NCBI GenBank assembly: GCA_016844745.1
Contig: JAERMQ010000071.1
Span: forward strand, 1-35,806
Direction: 5' to 3'
From: Ignavibacteria bacterium
GTDB lineage: Bacteria > Bacteroidota > Ignavibacteria > Kapaibacteriales > UBA2268
DNA length: 35,806 nucleotides
In this document: one piece after another, positions 1 to 8,093 of the stretch
How positions within the stretch are numbered: the stretch's first letter is position 1
How the letters are laid out: each line of letters starts with the position of its first letter
Translations under genes and position numbers: made by a program
The notes under the pieces: generated by a model
What the model saw: the letters and a program-made list of their open reading frames with translations, nothing else
Databases searched by the model: none
Told to the model about the DNA's origin: nothing

Positions 1-508
1 CCAATCCTGAAGCATATTTAAAAATTAATATCAATATGTTCGAATCAATCGGACTTTGAATTACTGCATAAGGCTGATATTTAGGAGATTTTTTTTCAAT
101 GACATTTCTTTGATGCACTGATATAAAAAAATCATAAGATTTTTCATAATAATAGCTATCGTCCGATGCATAATAAGAAATGCGGTGCATTGCTGTTGAA
201 TTAATAATAAATTCCACCCCCTTAAGATTTATTCCGAGTTCCTGAGCAGTTTTCCATGTTTCACCACCGTCAAAACTGAATAGATTCTTATAACCGGAAT
301 TATTACCTTTGCCATCATTATAAGTTAAAAAGCATGTATCATTATAAGCATAAATATTAAATTGACTAACTGAATCCAGCTTCATAACGAACTCCCAGCC
401 GGCAGGCGGGGGGTAGCCCAGGTCAGTTGGCGGCTGCTTGGCAGGGGCATTTTTTTGTATTAATACAAATGTAATAAGCATAATAAATATTTTAATAAAA
501 GGCTTCAT
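1..508 (-). CDS. Secreted Asp-box protein, N-terminal part (cut by window edge)
   Basis: The frame is open from an ATG at 506-508 leftward to the window edge, giving about 169 residues of an incomplete gene. It starts with a lysine followed by a hydrophobic run (KIFIMLITFVLI), which looks like a signal peptide. A proline-rich mature start (PPTDLGYPPPAGWEF) follows, then one Asp-box (SFDGGETW) of the kind found in BNR/sialidase-type propellers. It is a close paralog of the protein at 1901-3472: residues from about AKQPP to GGETWKT are almost identical, while signal peptide and later parts differ. By analogy with that full-length copy it probably ends in a T9SS sorting domain, but that part lies outside the window. 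Exact role unknown; it is likely exported and cell-surface or released. Confidence 0.85.
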   Translation of the reverse strand, partial: MKPFIKIFIMLITFVLIQKNAPAKQPPTDLGYPPPAGWEFVMKLDSVSQFNIYAYNDTCFLTYNDGKGNNSGYKNLFSFDGGETWKTAQELGINLKGVEFIINSTAMHRISYYASDDSYYYEKSYDFFISVHQRNVIEKKSPKYQPYAVIQSPIDSNILILIFKYASGL

Positions 509-612
509 AGTTCAACTCAAATTATTGTTTTTTTATAAACGGAAAAGCTAAATATAAATTTTATAAGGAAATAATTTTGTTCATGCTAATATTTATTTGA
601 ACATAAGCGAAA

Positions 613-1737
613 TTATTTACTTTTCATTCCGGCAATAATTTTTTGAATATCATCCTTGAAAGTGTATTTAGGCTCTAATTTTTTTATAATAGAAAGGAAT
701 TTATTTTTTTCATTAATACTCTCTGAAACTTTGTAATAATCTATTTCTTTATTGGTTATTTCATTTTCAATTATATTATAATTTTTATTGATTTCAGAGA
801 ATTTGTCTTTTATCAAATTTCGCCTTTCTTGTCGTTGCTTTAAATAACATGAATCGTATTCAATTTCAAGCAGCTGCCCATTTGGTTTCGTTATCATTGA
901 CGGTATGACAAATTCGTTTACATTTTTATTATTTTTATTTGAAGCGATTGTTTTCATCAAATATAAATCAACATAATTATATTTATCGGCTATCAAATAT
1001 CCATTCTCATTACGTGGATTGGATTGACTTGGCTCGGATGGAATCAATGACAACATGCTGGAAACCGGGTCAATGGTCATTTTATAAATTTGAGTTGGGA
1101 AAGTGATAATAACGCTATCAGAAGTAAATTCATACCTATTAAAATATTCGTCATCCCTTGGTATATAACCGATATAAACATGGTTGCTGCCTGTAGAGTT
1201 GCCATCCAAAGAAACTGCGGTTCTGGTGGTAGGGTCGGTTACACTTATTATTGGAGGTGTACTGTCTGAGGTCTTTGCAAGCGTAATTGCCTCTGATAAA
1301 TCGAAGATTAGTACACGTGAGTAAATATCAGGATTCTTTTGAACCCTAACTCCTTGATTATCGTAAATTTCTGCTGCCAAATATGTATGTTCGTCGTTGT
1401 TGGGGTCTGACCAAACAGCAGTATTGTGGAGATGATGAAATTTATCTAATGAGGAATTTACCCTGATTTCCAAAGCAACCGTTGCAGCTCTTGGATTTGT
1501 AACATCAACTACCCTTAAACAATTAGATGTATCCTTGATATCATTATCGCTCGAAAGTATAACAAATTGCCCATGTTTTGTTATACTGTTCGAATCATAT
1601 TTAATATAAGCCGTTTCAAAAAACTCCTGGTTGTATCCGTTTGAGAAATTCAGCGGATTGATAAGCTCCAGATTGACTGACGGAAGAATAAAGCAAAGTA
1701 GCATTTGGACGAGCGCTATTTTAAGCAAGGTTTTCAT
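613..1737 (-). CDS. Putative secreted protein of unknown function
   Basis: 374 residues, starting with a basic residue and a hydrophobic stretch (KIALVQMLLCFILPSVNL) that fits a signal peptide. I do not recognise the family. The first ~280 residues look beta-rich and contain phrases such as LRVVDVTNP, RVLIFDLSEAI and YKMTIDPVSS, which resemble propeller-like repeats (LVIVD type), but this is a weak resemblance. The last ~90 residues are rich in K, E and N (QRQERRNLIKDKFSEINKNY) and look helical or coiled-coil. No T9SS C-terminal domain is visible, unlike both neighbours. It sits between two paralogous secreted genes on the same strand, with about 100-160 bases on each side. An envelope or extracellular location is inferred from the signal peptide only. 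Confidence 0.7.
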   Translation of the reverse strand: MKTLLKIALVQMLLCFILPSVNLELINPLNFSNGYNQEFFETAYIKYDSNSITKHGQFVILSSDNDIKDTSNCLRVVDVTNPRAATVALEIRVNSSLDKFHHLHNTAVWSDPNNDEHTYLAAEIYDNQGVRVQKNPDIYSRVLIFDLSEAITLAKTSDSTPPIISVTDPTTRTAVSLDGNSTGSNHVYIGYIPRDDEYFNRYEFTSDSVIITFPTQIYKMTIDPVSSMLSLIPSEPSQSNPRNENGYLIADKYNYVDLYLMKTIASNKNNKNVNEFVIPSMITKPNGQLLEIEYDSCYLKQRQERRNLIKDKFSEINKNYNIIENEITNKEIDYYKVSESINEKNKFLSIIKKLEPKYTFKDDIQKIIAGMKSK

Positions 1738-1830
1738 AATGACTCCTGAAATTGTTTAAAAATTATTTTTTTAAATGAGAAATCCACTTTCCCCTGGTTA
1801 TAGAAGTAGAACTTAGATGTGGAAGTAGAA

Positions 1831-1869
1831 AGAATTTCCCCTTTTTAAAAGGGGGATAGGGGGTTTCTC
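1831..1869. repeat. Short CCCC/GGGG inverted repeat
   Basis: A TCCCC-T/A-rich-GGGGA inverted repeat followed by GGGGGATAGGGGG lies between two minus-strand genes. The same purine-rich words occur in the larger inverted repeat at 34297-34387, so it looks like a degraded member of that intergenic repeat family. It may fold as a hairpin 3' of the gene at 1901-3472 (minus strand). Confidence 0.5.
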
Positions 1870-1900
1870 TCCTTTTTTATAATGTCTAAAGAACAACCAA

Positions 1901-3472
1901 TCATTTAATTATAATAAACTTCCTTACGGAAATATTATTTTCACTCATCACTTTTAAAAAATATGTACCTGAAGTTAAATTAGATGGTAAATCAATATTA
2001 AAGTCACTTTCTTTTGTAGCAAAAATATTTTTGTAATTTAATATTTCATTTCCATATAAATCGAAGACAACTATAGAATATGCTTTATTAATGAAAGATT
2101 TTTTTATTTTCAATTTATCATTAGCAGGATTCGGATAGAGTTGAAAATTTTCATCAATATCTTCTTCTCTAACATTAGTTAAATTCCAGTTTAACTTTAA
2201 TTTCCAGAGGCTATATCTATACCATGAATCCGGCTTTGTTGCTATAATAATTTGGTCAATTGCATATAACCACAAAATTTTTGTTTTTTGGTCAAGGAAG
2301 GTTTTGTAAATGATTGGTTTATTATTTGTAAAATTTATTAAATTCCAATTCCTTCCAAAATCTTCACTTTTATAAATATAGGTATCGTAAGAAATAAAGT
2401 TATACTTTAAAATTTCTCCTTTTTTCTCATTAACCGGTAGAAATATATTATTAAAATAATTGTAAATATATTGATATGTCTCTGTTTGTAAGTTTCTCGC
2501 AAATCCCGAATCAATATTAGTTTTTGGTTTTGTCGGGTCCATGGCTGTTAGCCAGTCATAATCTTTGCTTGTTTTGATTGTATCGGAATAGTCGGTAACC
2601 TTTATTCCATAATAGCTTGTAAAATTGCCGTCCTTGCTTCCCAGCCATGTTCTGTAAGTTTTTTTGCCGTCAATTCCAACCATTGGTGTACCATCAGGAG
2701 AATATGGCGGTACTCCTTTTTGCTTCAATTGAAACGTTAAACCATCATCATAAGTTTCATTGACAGCGGCATACCTGCCTAAGTTTATATGACTTTCAGA
2801 ATTATCCCCGTCGCCAATATTTGCAAACCAATGCCCTTTCTGTGCCAAATCAAAATAAAAATCAAATAGTGTATAGCCAAAATGCCAAATTTCCGTTGGA
2901 ATAGACCATGTTCTACCGGCATCCCTTGAAATAAACGGGTAGTCATCTTCAATTTGTGCCAATCCAGAAGCATATTTAAAAGTTAATATCAATATATTCG
3001 AATCAATCGGACTTTGATATAATTTATAGGGTCCGTAATTATTTGATATTTTTGTAATAACACTACTCTCGTGAACGGTCTTAAATATATCATAAGATTT
3101 TTCATAATAAACGTTTTTATCGGTTTGGTTATCAGTGATTCGGAACATAGCTGTTGAATTAATTAAAAATAAATTACTCAAAGAACCTATTTTCAATCCA
3201 AGTTCTTGTTCGGTTTTCCATGTTTCACCCCCGTCAAAACTGAATAGATTCTTATAACCTGAATTATTTCCTTTGCCATCATTATAAGTTAAATAACAAG
3301 TATCATTATAAGCATAAATATTAAATTGACTAACTGAATCAAGCTTCATAACGAACTCCCAGCCTGCAGGCGGCGGGTAGCCCAGGTCTGCTGGCGGCTG
3401 CTTGGCAGGGGCGTAGTTGTATATTATTGCTGTCGCTAATATTATTAGAATTAATTTTAAGATTGCTTTCAT
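1901..3472 (-). CDS. Secreted Asp-box (BNR-like) protein with T9SS sorting domain
   Basis: 523 residues. The N-terminus (KAILKLILIILATAIIYNYAPAK) is a signal peptide. At least three Asp-boxes are visible: SFDGGETW near residue 78, ISRDAGRTW near residue 185 and KSEDFGRNW near residue 370. These mark beta-propeller blades of the sialidase/sortilin kind, here without recognisable sialidase catalytic residues. The last ~85 residues form a type A T9SS C-terminal domain: LYPNPANDKLKI, a GNEILNY middle, SGTYFLKV and a terminal RKFIIIK. So the protein should cross the inner membrane by Sec and the outer membrane by T9SS, then be anchored or released. It is the full-length paralog of the partial gene at 1-508. 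Substrate or ligand cannot be inferred. Confidence 0.85.
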   Translation of the reverse strand: MKAILKLILIILATAIIYNYAPAKQPPADLGYPPPAGWEFVMKLDSVSQFNIYAYNDTCYLTYNDGKGNNSGYKNLFSFDGGETWKTEQELGLKIGSLSNLFLINSTAMFRITDNQTDKNVYYEKSYDIFKTVHESSVITKISNNYGPYKLYQSPIDSNILILTFKYASGLAQIEDDYPFISRDAGRTWSIPTEIWHFGYTLFDFYFDLAQKGHWFANIGDGDNSESHINLGRYAAVNETYDDGLTFQLKQKGVPPYSPDGTPMVGIDGKKTYRTWLGSKDGNFTSYYGIKVTDYSDTIKTSKDYDWLTAMDPTKPKTNIDSGFARNLQTETYQYIYNYFNNIFLPVNEKKGEILKYNFISYDTYIYKSEDFGRNWNLINFTNNKPIIYKTFLDQKTKILWLYAIDQIIIATKPDSWYRYSLWKLKLNWNLTNVREEDIDENFQLYPNPANDKLKIKKSFINKAYSIVVFDLYGNEILNYKNIFATKESDFNIDLPSNLTSGTYFLKVMSENNISVRKFIIIK

Positions 3473-3583
3473 ATATTCGGTTCCATTTGTTATTTTTTTA
3501 TTAACGAAGCTGATAATTTTCTATTTTGAATGATTGAAAAATAATTTTTCTTGATAATTTAATTTGGCGTGCTTCGAAGTTTC

Positions 3584-3616
3584 ACTCATCCGATGACTGA
3601 CAGTCATCGGATGAGT
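3584..3616. repeat. 33-bp nested palindrome, ACTCAT type
   Basis: Exactly 33 bp: 15-bp arms around a GAC centre. Each arm is itself nearly a hairpin (ACTCAT-CCG-ATGACT), so the element reads X-CCG-X'-GAC-X-CGG-X'. It lies in the gap between the minus-strand gene ending at 3472 and the sigma-factor gene. Copies with the same hexamer occur at 15557, 18684 and 19258. Confidence 0.9.
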
Positions 3617-3723
3617 TATCTTCCAATACTTACTTTTTTTTCAACACTATTTGAAAAAACTTTCTTAATTTGAAACCAATTGGAATTTGAAGTGTTAATT
3701 GAATTGGTTGATATTTATATTAT

Positions 3724-3756
3724 AAACATCCAATGTTTGGCAAACATTGGATGTTT
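3724..3756. repeat. 33-bp nested palindrome, AAACAT type
   Basis: Exactly 33 bp with perfect 15-bp arms around GGC. Each arm is a perfect smaller hairpin (AAACAT-CCA-ATGTTT). Same architecture as the element at 3584 but with a different hexamer. It ends 19 bases before the sigma-factor start codon, so it would lie in the 5' untranslated leader or promoter and could affect expression of that operon. Confidence 0.9.
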
Positions 3757-3775
3757 AAACTAAATACGGTTGTAA

Positions 3776-4354
3776 ATGAAGATAAACTATTCGGCATATA
3801 GCGATGTAGAACTTGTAGCCCTGCTGAAAGGCAAGAAAGCTGATTGCGAGGCAGCTTTCAACGAGCTTTACAAACGCTACGCAGCTCCGGTGAACGCCTA
3901 CTGCCTGCGTGTGCTTGGCGTACCCGAACATGCCGAAGATATCTTCCAGGAAACATTTATAAAGTTCTATCAACATGTGCGCTCGGATTATGCACAGACT
4001 AACATTCAGGGATTTTTGATACGAATAGCAAGGAATCTGTGCCTGAACGCAAAACGCGACCGTAAACAAACAGTGCCGATTGAAGAACTGGATTTATGGA
4101 TGCATGAAATAAATTCTTATGAAAAAAGGGAATTCCCTGACTTGCTTGCAATGGCGCTCGATTTATTGGATTTGGAATACCGCGAAGCATTCGTCCTAAG
4201 GGAATACGACGGATTTTCTTATGAGGAAATCTCGAAATTATGCAATATCACTATTCCCAATGCCAAGACGAGGGTGTTCCGAGCAAAACAAAAAATTAAA
4301 GATATACTTACTCCATATATGGGGAATATTTTGAATGCAAAAGCTAAAATTTAA
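3776..4354 (+). CDS. ECF-family RNA polymerase sigma factor
   Basis: 192 residues, the usual size for a group IV (ECF) sigma factor. Sigma region 2 covers about residues 25-85 and contains the -10 recognition helix pattern AEDIFQETFIKFYQHV. Sigma region 4 (about 125-180) contains YREAFVLREYDGFSYEEISK followed by the helix-turn-helix NAKTRVFRAKQKIK. There is no region 1.1 or 3. It would direct core polymerase to a small regulon, probably including its own operon. The next gene starts 11 bases after its stop and looks like its membrane anti-sigma partner, so the two are most likely co-transcribed. A 33-bp nested palindrome sits just upstream. Regulon unknown. Confidence 0.93.
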   Translation: MKINYSAYSDVELVALLKGKKADCEAAFNELYKRYAAPVNAYCLRVLGVPEHAEDIFQETFIKFYQHVRSDYAQTNIQGFLIRIARNLCLNAKRDRKQTVPIEELDLWMHEINSYEKREFPDLLAMALDLLDLEYREAFVLREYDGFSYEEISKLCNITIPNAKTRVFRAKQKIKDILTPYMGNILNAKAKI

Positions 4355-4365
4355 TAAGGTGAAGA

Positions 4366-5589
4366 ATGGACAATAACATTCTAATTCATGACCTGCTCGA
4401 TGGCAATCTCGACCCGTCAAGTGAAGAGCAGTTGTTTTATGCACTTTCCGCAAGCGAAGAGGCAAGAACTGAGCTAAAGCAGCAAATTGCCGTTTCGCGT
4501 GCAGTCCGGGCGGATATACAAGCATTTAGCCCATCGGCGAAATCCACTATGAATATCTACTCCTCTTTGGGATTCAATGTTCCTGTAGCCGGAGCGACGG
4601 CGGTGGCAGCCAAATCCGGCATACTGACGACGCTTGGAAAATTTTCGCAAGGCATTATCGGAAGTCTTATAACAGCCGGTGTTGCCGTTGGACTATTTCT
4701 TTCTTTCGGGAGGAATTCGCAGCCTGAAAGCGTTCAACCTGCTTCTTCTTCAAGTAATTTGGTTTCGCAGCAGCAACCTATGCAACCTCAATTGCCGATT
4801 GCCGATGCTGATAAGCCGGTACCTGAAAAGCCGGGAACTATTGTAAAATATATATATATTCCGGCAAAAGTTGTCGAGAATTCGGATGCTGCAGCAAATC
4901 CTGTTCAGCAAAATGCTGCCGATTTAACGAAAGAGGAAAGCTTAGTGCCTGATTATGCTAAAACAATAATTCTGACTCCTCTTAGCAAGGGGAACTATCC
5001 GCTGTATAATCCATCGGCGATTGGCAACCTTGCTCAGCTTAATGGTAAACCGGTGGAAATGACACCTCATTATTCTAATTCAGGAGAATTGCTCGGTTTT
5101 ACTATTGAAGTAAATAATTTCCAGGATTGGCTGCTTCCAGACCCAAATATCGAGCCGTCCTCAATTCCGAAATTCAATAATCTATCCGGCTCAATACTTT
5201 ATAACGTATCAAAGAATACATCTTTCGGTATAAATCTGCGTCAGGAGAGCTTCTTCCAGACATTTACCGGTACTGATAACCAGGGTGATTTATATCGTTA
5301 CGAGCAGCAACCCTATTTGACAAGCTATTCGGGTGTGTTCCGTTATTCGCTTCGTAGTTTGTTAGGTCTCGAAGGGGAAGGATTTATCATTCCGATGTTG
5401 CAACTTTCGATTGGCGGAAATAAAGCCGGTACGGTTGGCAGAATAATGCTTGCGAGCAGCTTTCGCGTTAATTCACAATTTGCATTTATGTTGGGTGTAG
5501 AAGGCGGAAGACTGTGGTACACTCATAAAAACAATACTTTTACGACCGATAAAATTGGTGTAAATTATGGTTTTGTTTATGGATTTTGA
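4366..5589 (+). CDS. Probable anti-sigma factor with periplasmic beta-rich C-terminus
   Basis: 407 residues, preceded by AAGGTGAAG as ribosome-binding site. The first ~60 residues (LLDGNLDPSSEEQLFYALSA) resemble the cytoplasmic N-domain of anti-sigma factors, without the zinc-binding His/Cys set. One transmembrane helix lies at about 95-114 (SQGIIGSLITAGVAVGLFLS). A low-complexity Q/P/S/A linker (about 118-190) follows. From about 265 to the end there are repeated beta-strand patterns (SFGINLRQESF, IPMLQLSIGG, FAFMLGVEGGRLWY) and the protein ends GVNYGFVYGF, with a terminal Phe as in outer-membrane barrels. Position next to the ECF sigma gene supports the anti-sigma role. The barrel-like C-terminus is my reading of the strand pattern; it could instead be a soluble periplasmic sensor domain. 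Confidence 0.75.
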   Translation: MDNNILIHDLLDGNLDPSSEEQLFYALSASEEARTELKQQIAVSRAVRADIQAFSPSAKSTMNIYSSLGFNVPVAGATAVAAKSGILTTLGKFSQGIIGSLITAGVAVGLFLSFGRNSQPESVQPASSSSNLVSQQQPMQPQLPIADADKPVPEKPGTIVKYIYIPAKVVENSDAAANPVQQNAADLTKEESLVPDYAKTIILTPLSKGNYPLYNPSAIGNLAQLNGKPVEMTPHYSNSGELLGFTIEVNNFQDWLLPDPNIEPSSIPKFNNLSGSILYNVSKNTSFGINLRQESFFQTFTGTDNQGDLYRYEQQPYLTSYSGVFRYSLRSLLGLEGEGFIIPMLQLSIGGNKAGTVGRIMLASSFRVNSQFAFMLGVEGGRLWYTHKNNTFTTDKIGVNYGFVYGF

Positions 5590-5730
5590 AAAGTAAATGT
5601 TAATAAAATCTAAGGTAGAATCATTGTTTCGAAAGAAAAATCCCCCTACCCCTGATATAGAAGTAGAGGTAGAATGAAAGAAGAAAAGAAAAAAAAACTA
5701 ATCTCCTTTATCAAAAGGGAAACTAAGTTC

Positions 5731-5763
5731 AGATGTCCAACATCTGGCAGATGTTGGACATCT
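5731..5763. repeat. 33-bp nested palindrome, AGATGT type
   Basis: 33 bp, perfect 15-bp arms around GGC, each arm a perfect AGATGT-CCA-ACATCT hairpin. It lies 38 bases before the first lipoprotein gene. An identical 33-bp copy occurs at 29048-29080, about 23 kb away. Confidence 0.9.
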
Positions 5764-5801
5764 TGTATTTAGTAAAATTTATTAAATAATTGAAAAAATA
5801 A

Positions 5802-6518
5802 ATGAAACAGATAATTTACATAATAGCGGCATTAGCATTTATAATAATATATACATCCTGCGAAGATTCTTTGGGCTTGGAGAAGAAGGTCAGGATTACT
5901 CCTTTGTTTGAAAGGGATACTACTAAGCCGCCACCACCACCACCGCCACCGCCTCCACCAAATATCAAAATACATTGTGATTCAATTTATGTCTTTGTTA
6001 CAGAAGATATGGGAATAACAGGTAGAACCACATCGATGCATAAGCCCAAGGAGTGGGAGAGAATAACATTATTTGAATCAAAAGCAGCAATTATTGACAC
6101 TTCAAATAAATTGTTGGCTCTTTGGTTGAATTTTAAGGTTTATACAAATATTAGTCCTACAATTAATCAAAATGATAAAAGGTACGACTGGGTTAATTCG
6201 TTCTCAATTAAATTAGATTCGGTTCATGTTAATCCCGACAAAGAAAATTTGGTCCTCCCTAACATATATGATTTGAACGGCTCTGCAACTTCCGGGCATT
6301 ATCTTGGAATAAATATTTTCAATGCAAAAAGGATAACTGATACTTTAGTAAAACAACTCGATGATTGTGATATTGCTTTAAAGTTTGCAGTATACCAAAG
6401 AATTCAAACTTCTAATTTAAATGGAAGAAAATTCTTATACGGCAAAATAAGAGCAATTTTTCCATACACTATAAATACTTATAAATTAATGGCGGATATC
6501 TGGATTTTCTATCATTAA
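5802..6518 (+). CDS. Lipoprotein with poly-proline hinge (copy 1)
   Basis: 238 residues. The signal peptide ends in a lipobox-like IIYTSC, so Cys20 would be lipidated after signal peptidase II cleavage. After a short linker (LEKKVRITPLFERDTTK) there is a run of 11 prolines encoded mostly by CCA/CCG, then a ~180-residue domain I do not recognise. That domain ends TADIWIFYH-like (LMADIWIFYH) and has the pattern YDWVNSFSIKLDSV. It is the first of two tandem paralogs; the first ~35 residues of both, and about 15 bases before the ATG, are almost identical in DNA. The poly-proline tract probably acts as a rigid spacer lifting the domain from the membrane. Function unknown. Confidence 0.8.
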   Translation: MKQIIYIIAALAFIIIYTSCEDSLGLEKKVRITPLFERDTTKPPPPPPPPPPPNIKIHCDSIYVFVTEDMGITGRTTSMHKPKEWERITLFESKAAIIDTSNKLLALWLNFKVYTNISPTINQNDKRYDWVNSFSIKLDSVHVNPDKENLVLPNIYDLNGSATSGHYLGINIFNAKRITDTLVKQLDDCDIALKFAVYQRIQTSNLNGRKFLYGKIRAIFPYTINTYKLMADIWIFYH

Positions 6519-6633
6519 ATCTGTTTTATAAATTATCATTCCAGCGAATGAAACCTTGTAAAATGCCAAGAAGAATGTAATTGGTAAGTATTATGTAATA
6601 TTGAGACAATTTGAAAAGTAGTTGAAAGAATAA

Positions 6634-7347
6634 ATGAAACAGATAATTTACATAATAGCGGCATTAGCATTTTTAATAATTTATACTTCTTGCGAGGATT
6701 CATTAGGCTTGGAGAAGAAGGTCAGGATTACTCCTTTGTTTGAAAAGGATACAACGAAGCCGCCGCCACCGCCGCCACCAAAGCCTATAAAGATTCATTG
6801 TGATTCAATGTTAGTTTATGTTGTGGAGGATATGGGAATCACGCAAAAACAAGCAACTTCTAATAAACCAAAAGAGTGGGATAAAATCCTGATAAAAGAT
6901 AAAAGTGCAGCAATATTGTATTCAGATACATCTAAGAAACTATTGGCTTTATCTTTAAATTTTCAAGTTCGAACAACCATTCCATTACAAAAAAATATGG
7001 AACAATTCAGGTATGATTGGGTTAATTCATTTTCTCTTAAATTAGATTCCATACAAATTAATCCTGATAAAGATAAAGAATTGCGCCCCATCAGGTTTCC
7101 TTTAAATGATTCTGAAGCATCGGGGTATTATCTCGGAGTAAATATATATAAAAAAGATAGAACATCTGATACTTTAATAAAATTGATTGAAGATGCTTAC
7201 ATTGATATAGGATTCGAAACATTTCACTTAAACATTTATTTTAATTTGCAGGGGAAAAAGTTTCTTCATGGCAAAATAGTAGCTCCATTTGCACAGCCTA
7301 TTAATACACGGAAATTAACGGCAGATATCTGGATATTCTATCATTAA
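6634..7347 (+). CDS. Lipoprotein with poly-proline hinge (copy 2)
   Basis: 237 residues and the tandem paralog of the gene 116 bases upstream. It has the same signal peptide and lipobox (YTSC, Cys20), the same linker, but only seven prolines instead of 11. The globular part keeps the landmarks YDWVNSFSLKLDS, YYLGVNIY and TADIWIFYH but has diverged clearly elsewhere. Conservation is therefore strongest in the signal and hinge region and at the extreme C-terminus. Probably anchored to the inner or outer membrane facing the periplasm or surface. Function unknown. A MITE-like inverted repeat starts 24 bases after the stop codon. Confidence 0.8.
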   Translation: MKQIIYIIAALAFLIIYTSCEDSLGLEKKVRITPLFEKDTTKPPPPPPPKPIKIHCDSMLVYVVEDMGITQKQATSNKPKEWDKILIKDKSAAILYSDTSKKLLALSLNFQVRTTIPLQKNMEQFRYDWVNSFSLKLDSIQINPDKDKELRPIRFPLNDSEASGYYLGVNIYKKDRTSDTLIKLIEDAYIDIGFETFHLNIYFNLQGKKFLHGKIVAPFAQPINTRKLTADIWIFYH

Positions 7348-7371
7348 AATAATAAGGAGAAACCTCTGAAA

Positions 7372-7447
7372 AATGTCATTCAGAACGAAGTGAAGAATCC
7401 AGTCCCAATGCTGCTAATGGATTCTCCACTTCGTTCTGAATGACATT
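7372..7447. repeat. MITE-like inverted repeat (CATTC-AGAACGAAGTG family)
   Basis: Arms of 30 bp (7372-7401 and 7418-7447) differ at one position and surround a 16-bp centre. The arm words (GTCATTC, GAACGAAGTGAAGAATCC) recur at 33153-33230 and, more weakly, at 34184-34254. It belongs to a dispersed non-coding inverted-repeat family. It may double as a transcription terminator for the lipoprotein pair. Confidence 0.85.
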
Positions 7448-7535
7448 CCAGTAAAATACGTAATTTTTCATTGGTCTCATAGAAAATATTATTCCGAACC
7501 CTGCTTATTTTTAATAAACGGCATAAATACAAGTT

Positions 7536-7650
7536 CCTTTGTACCATTTGTGATTTCCTTTGTGAACTTTGTGGTATAATTTTTTTTAAATTTATAGAAA
7601 TTTTACCACAAAGGACTCAAAGCTATTAACACAAAGGTCACAAAGGTTTT
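7536..7650. repeat. Imperfect inverted repeat with CACAAAGG words
   Basis: The left side carries CCTTTGTG and CTTTGTGGTA, and the right side TACCACAAAGG and CACAAAGGTCACAAAGG, around a T/A-rich centre. Non-coding; together with the element at 7372 it fills most of the gene-free stretch 7348-7834. The remainder of that stretch is AT-rich with nothing I can assign. Confidence 0.65.
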
Positions 7651-7834
7651 TATCATTCCAATATTTTATAATATTATAATCAGGAATTTACAATTTTTGA
7701 TTTTAGAGCTACTAAATCCTTGAAGATTTTATAGAAATTAAATATAAAATTTTTTTTATTAGATTAAAAGTAATATTTTCGCACAATTTTCGTTAAAGGA
7801 CTTTGAATATTGAAAATAAATGAAAAGGTGAAAA

Positions 7835-8074
7835 ATGTTTTGGACTCCTGAATTAGCAGCATTTTTAGAAGATGCCCCGTGGCCCTCTACCAAAGAGGAA
7901 TTATTCGATTACTCGAACCGTACGGGCTGCCCTCAGCAAATTCTTGATAACATTCTCGAACTCGAGGATAACGACGAACTTTACGAATCTATGGAAGACC
8001 TCTGGCCCGAATACGAGGATGTTGCAACGGAAGAATACTTCTATAACGACGACGAAGAAGAACAATATTTCTGA
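7835..8074 (+). CDS. DUF2795 family small acidic protein
   Basis: 79 residues, very acidic, with a run of D/E residues at the C-terminus (YNDDEEEQYF). The core (FLEDAPWPSTKEELFDYSNR followed by a short helix and ILELEDNDELYESMEDLWP) matches the DUF2795 pattern seen in many FCB-group and actinobacterial genomes. Function is not established. AAGGTG precedes the ATG by a few bases. Its stop lies 20 bases before the start of the Omp85-family gene, so the two are likely co-transcribed. An alternative long frame runs through it in another phase, but the amino-acid composition here clearly supports this one. Confidence 0.85.
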   Translation: MFWTPELAAFLEDAPWPSTKEELFDYSNRTGCPQQILDNILELEDNDELYESMEDLWPEYEDVATEEYFYNDDEEEQYF

Positions 8075-8093
8075 TAACCGAACAAATGATATT

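Noticed and set aside
3755..4069. Minus-strand frame opposite the sigma factor
   Set aside because: Antisense of the clear sigma region 2 coding sequence.
7872..8093. An extended N-terminus of the Omp85 protein starting at 7872
   Set aside because: It overlaps the whole DUF2795 gene in another frame, gives a basic, non-family sequence and would bury the signal peptide that starts at 8094.
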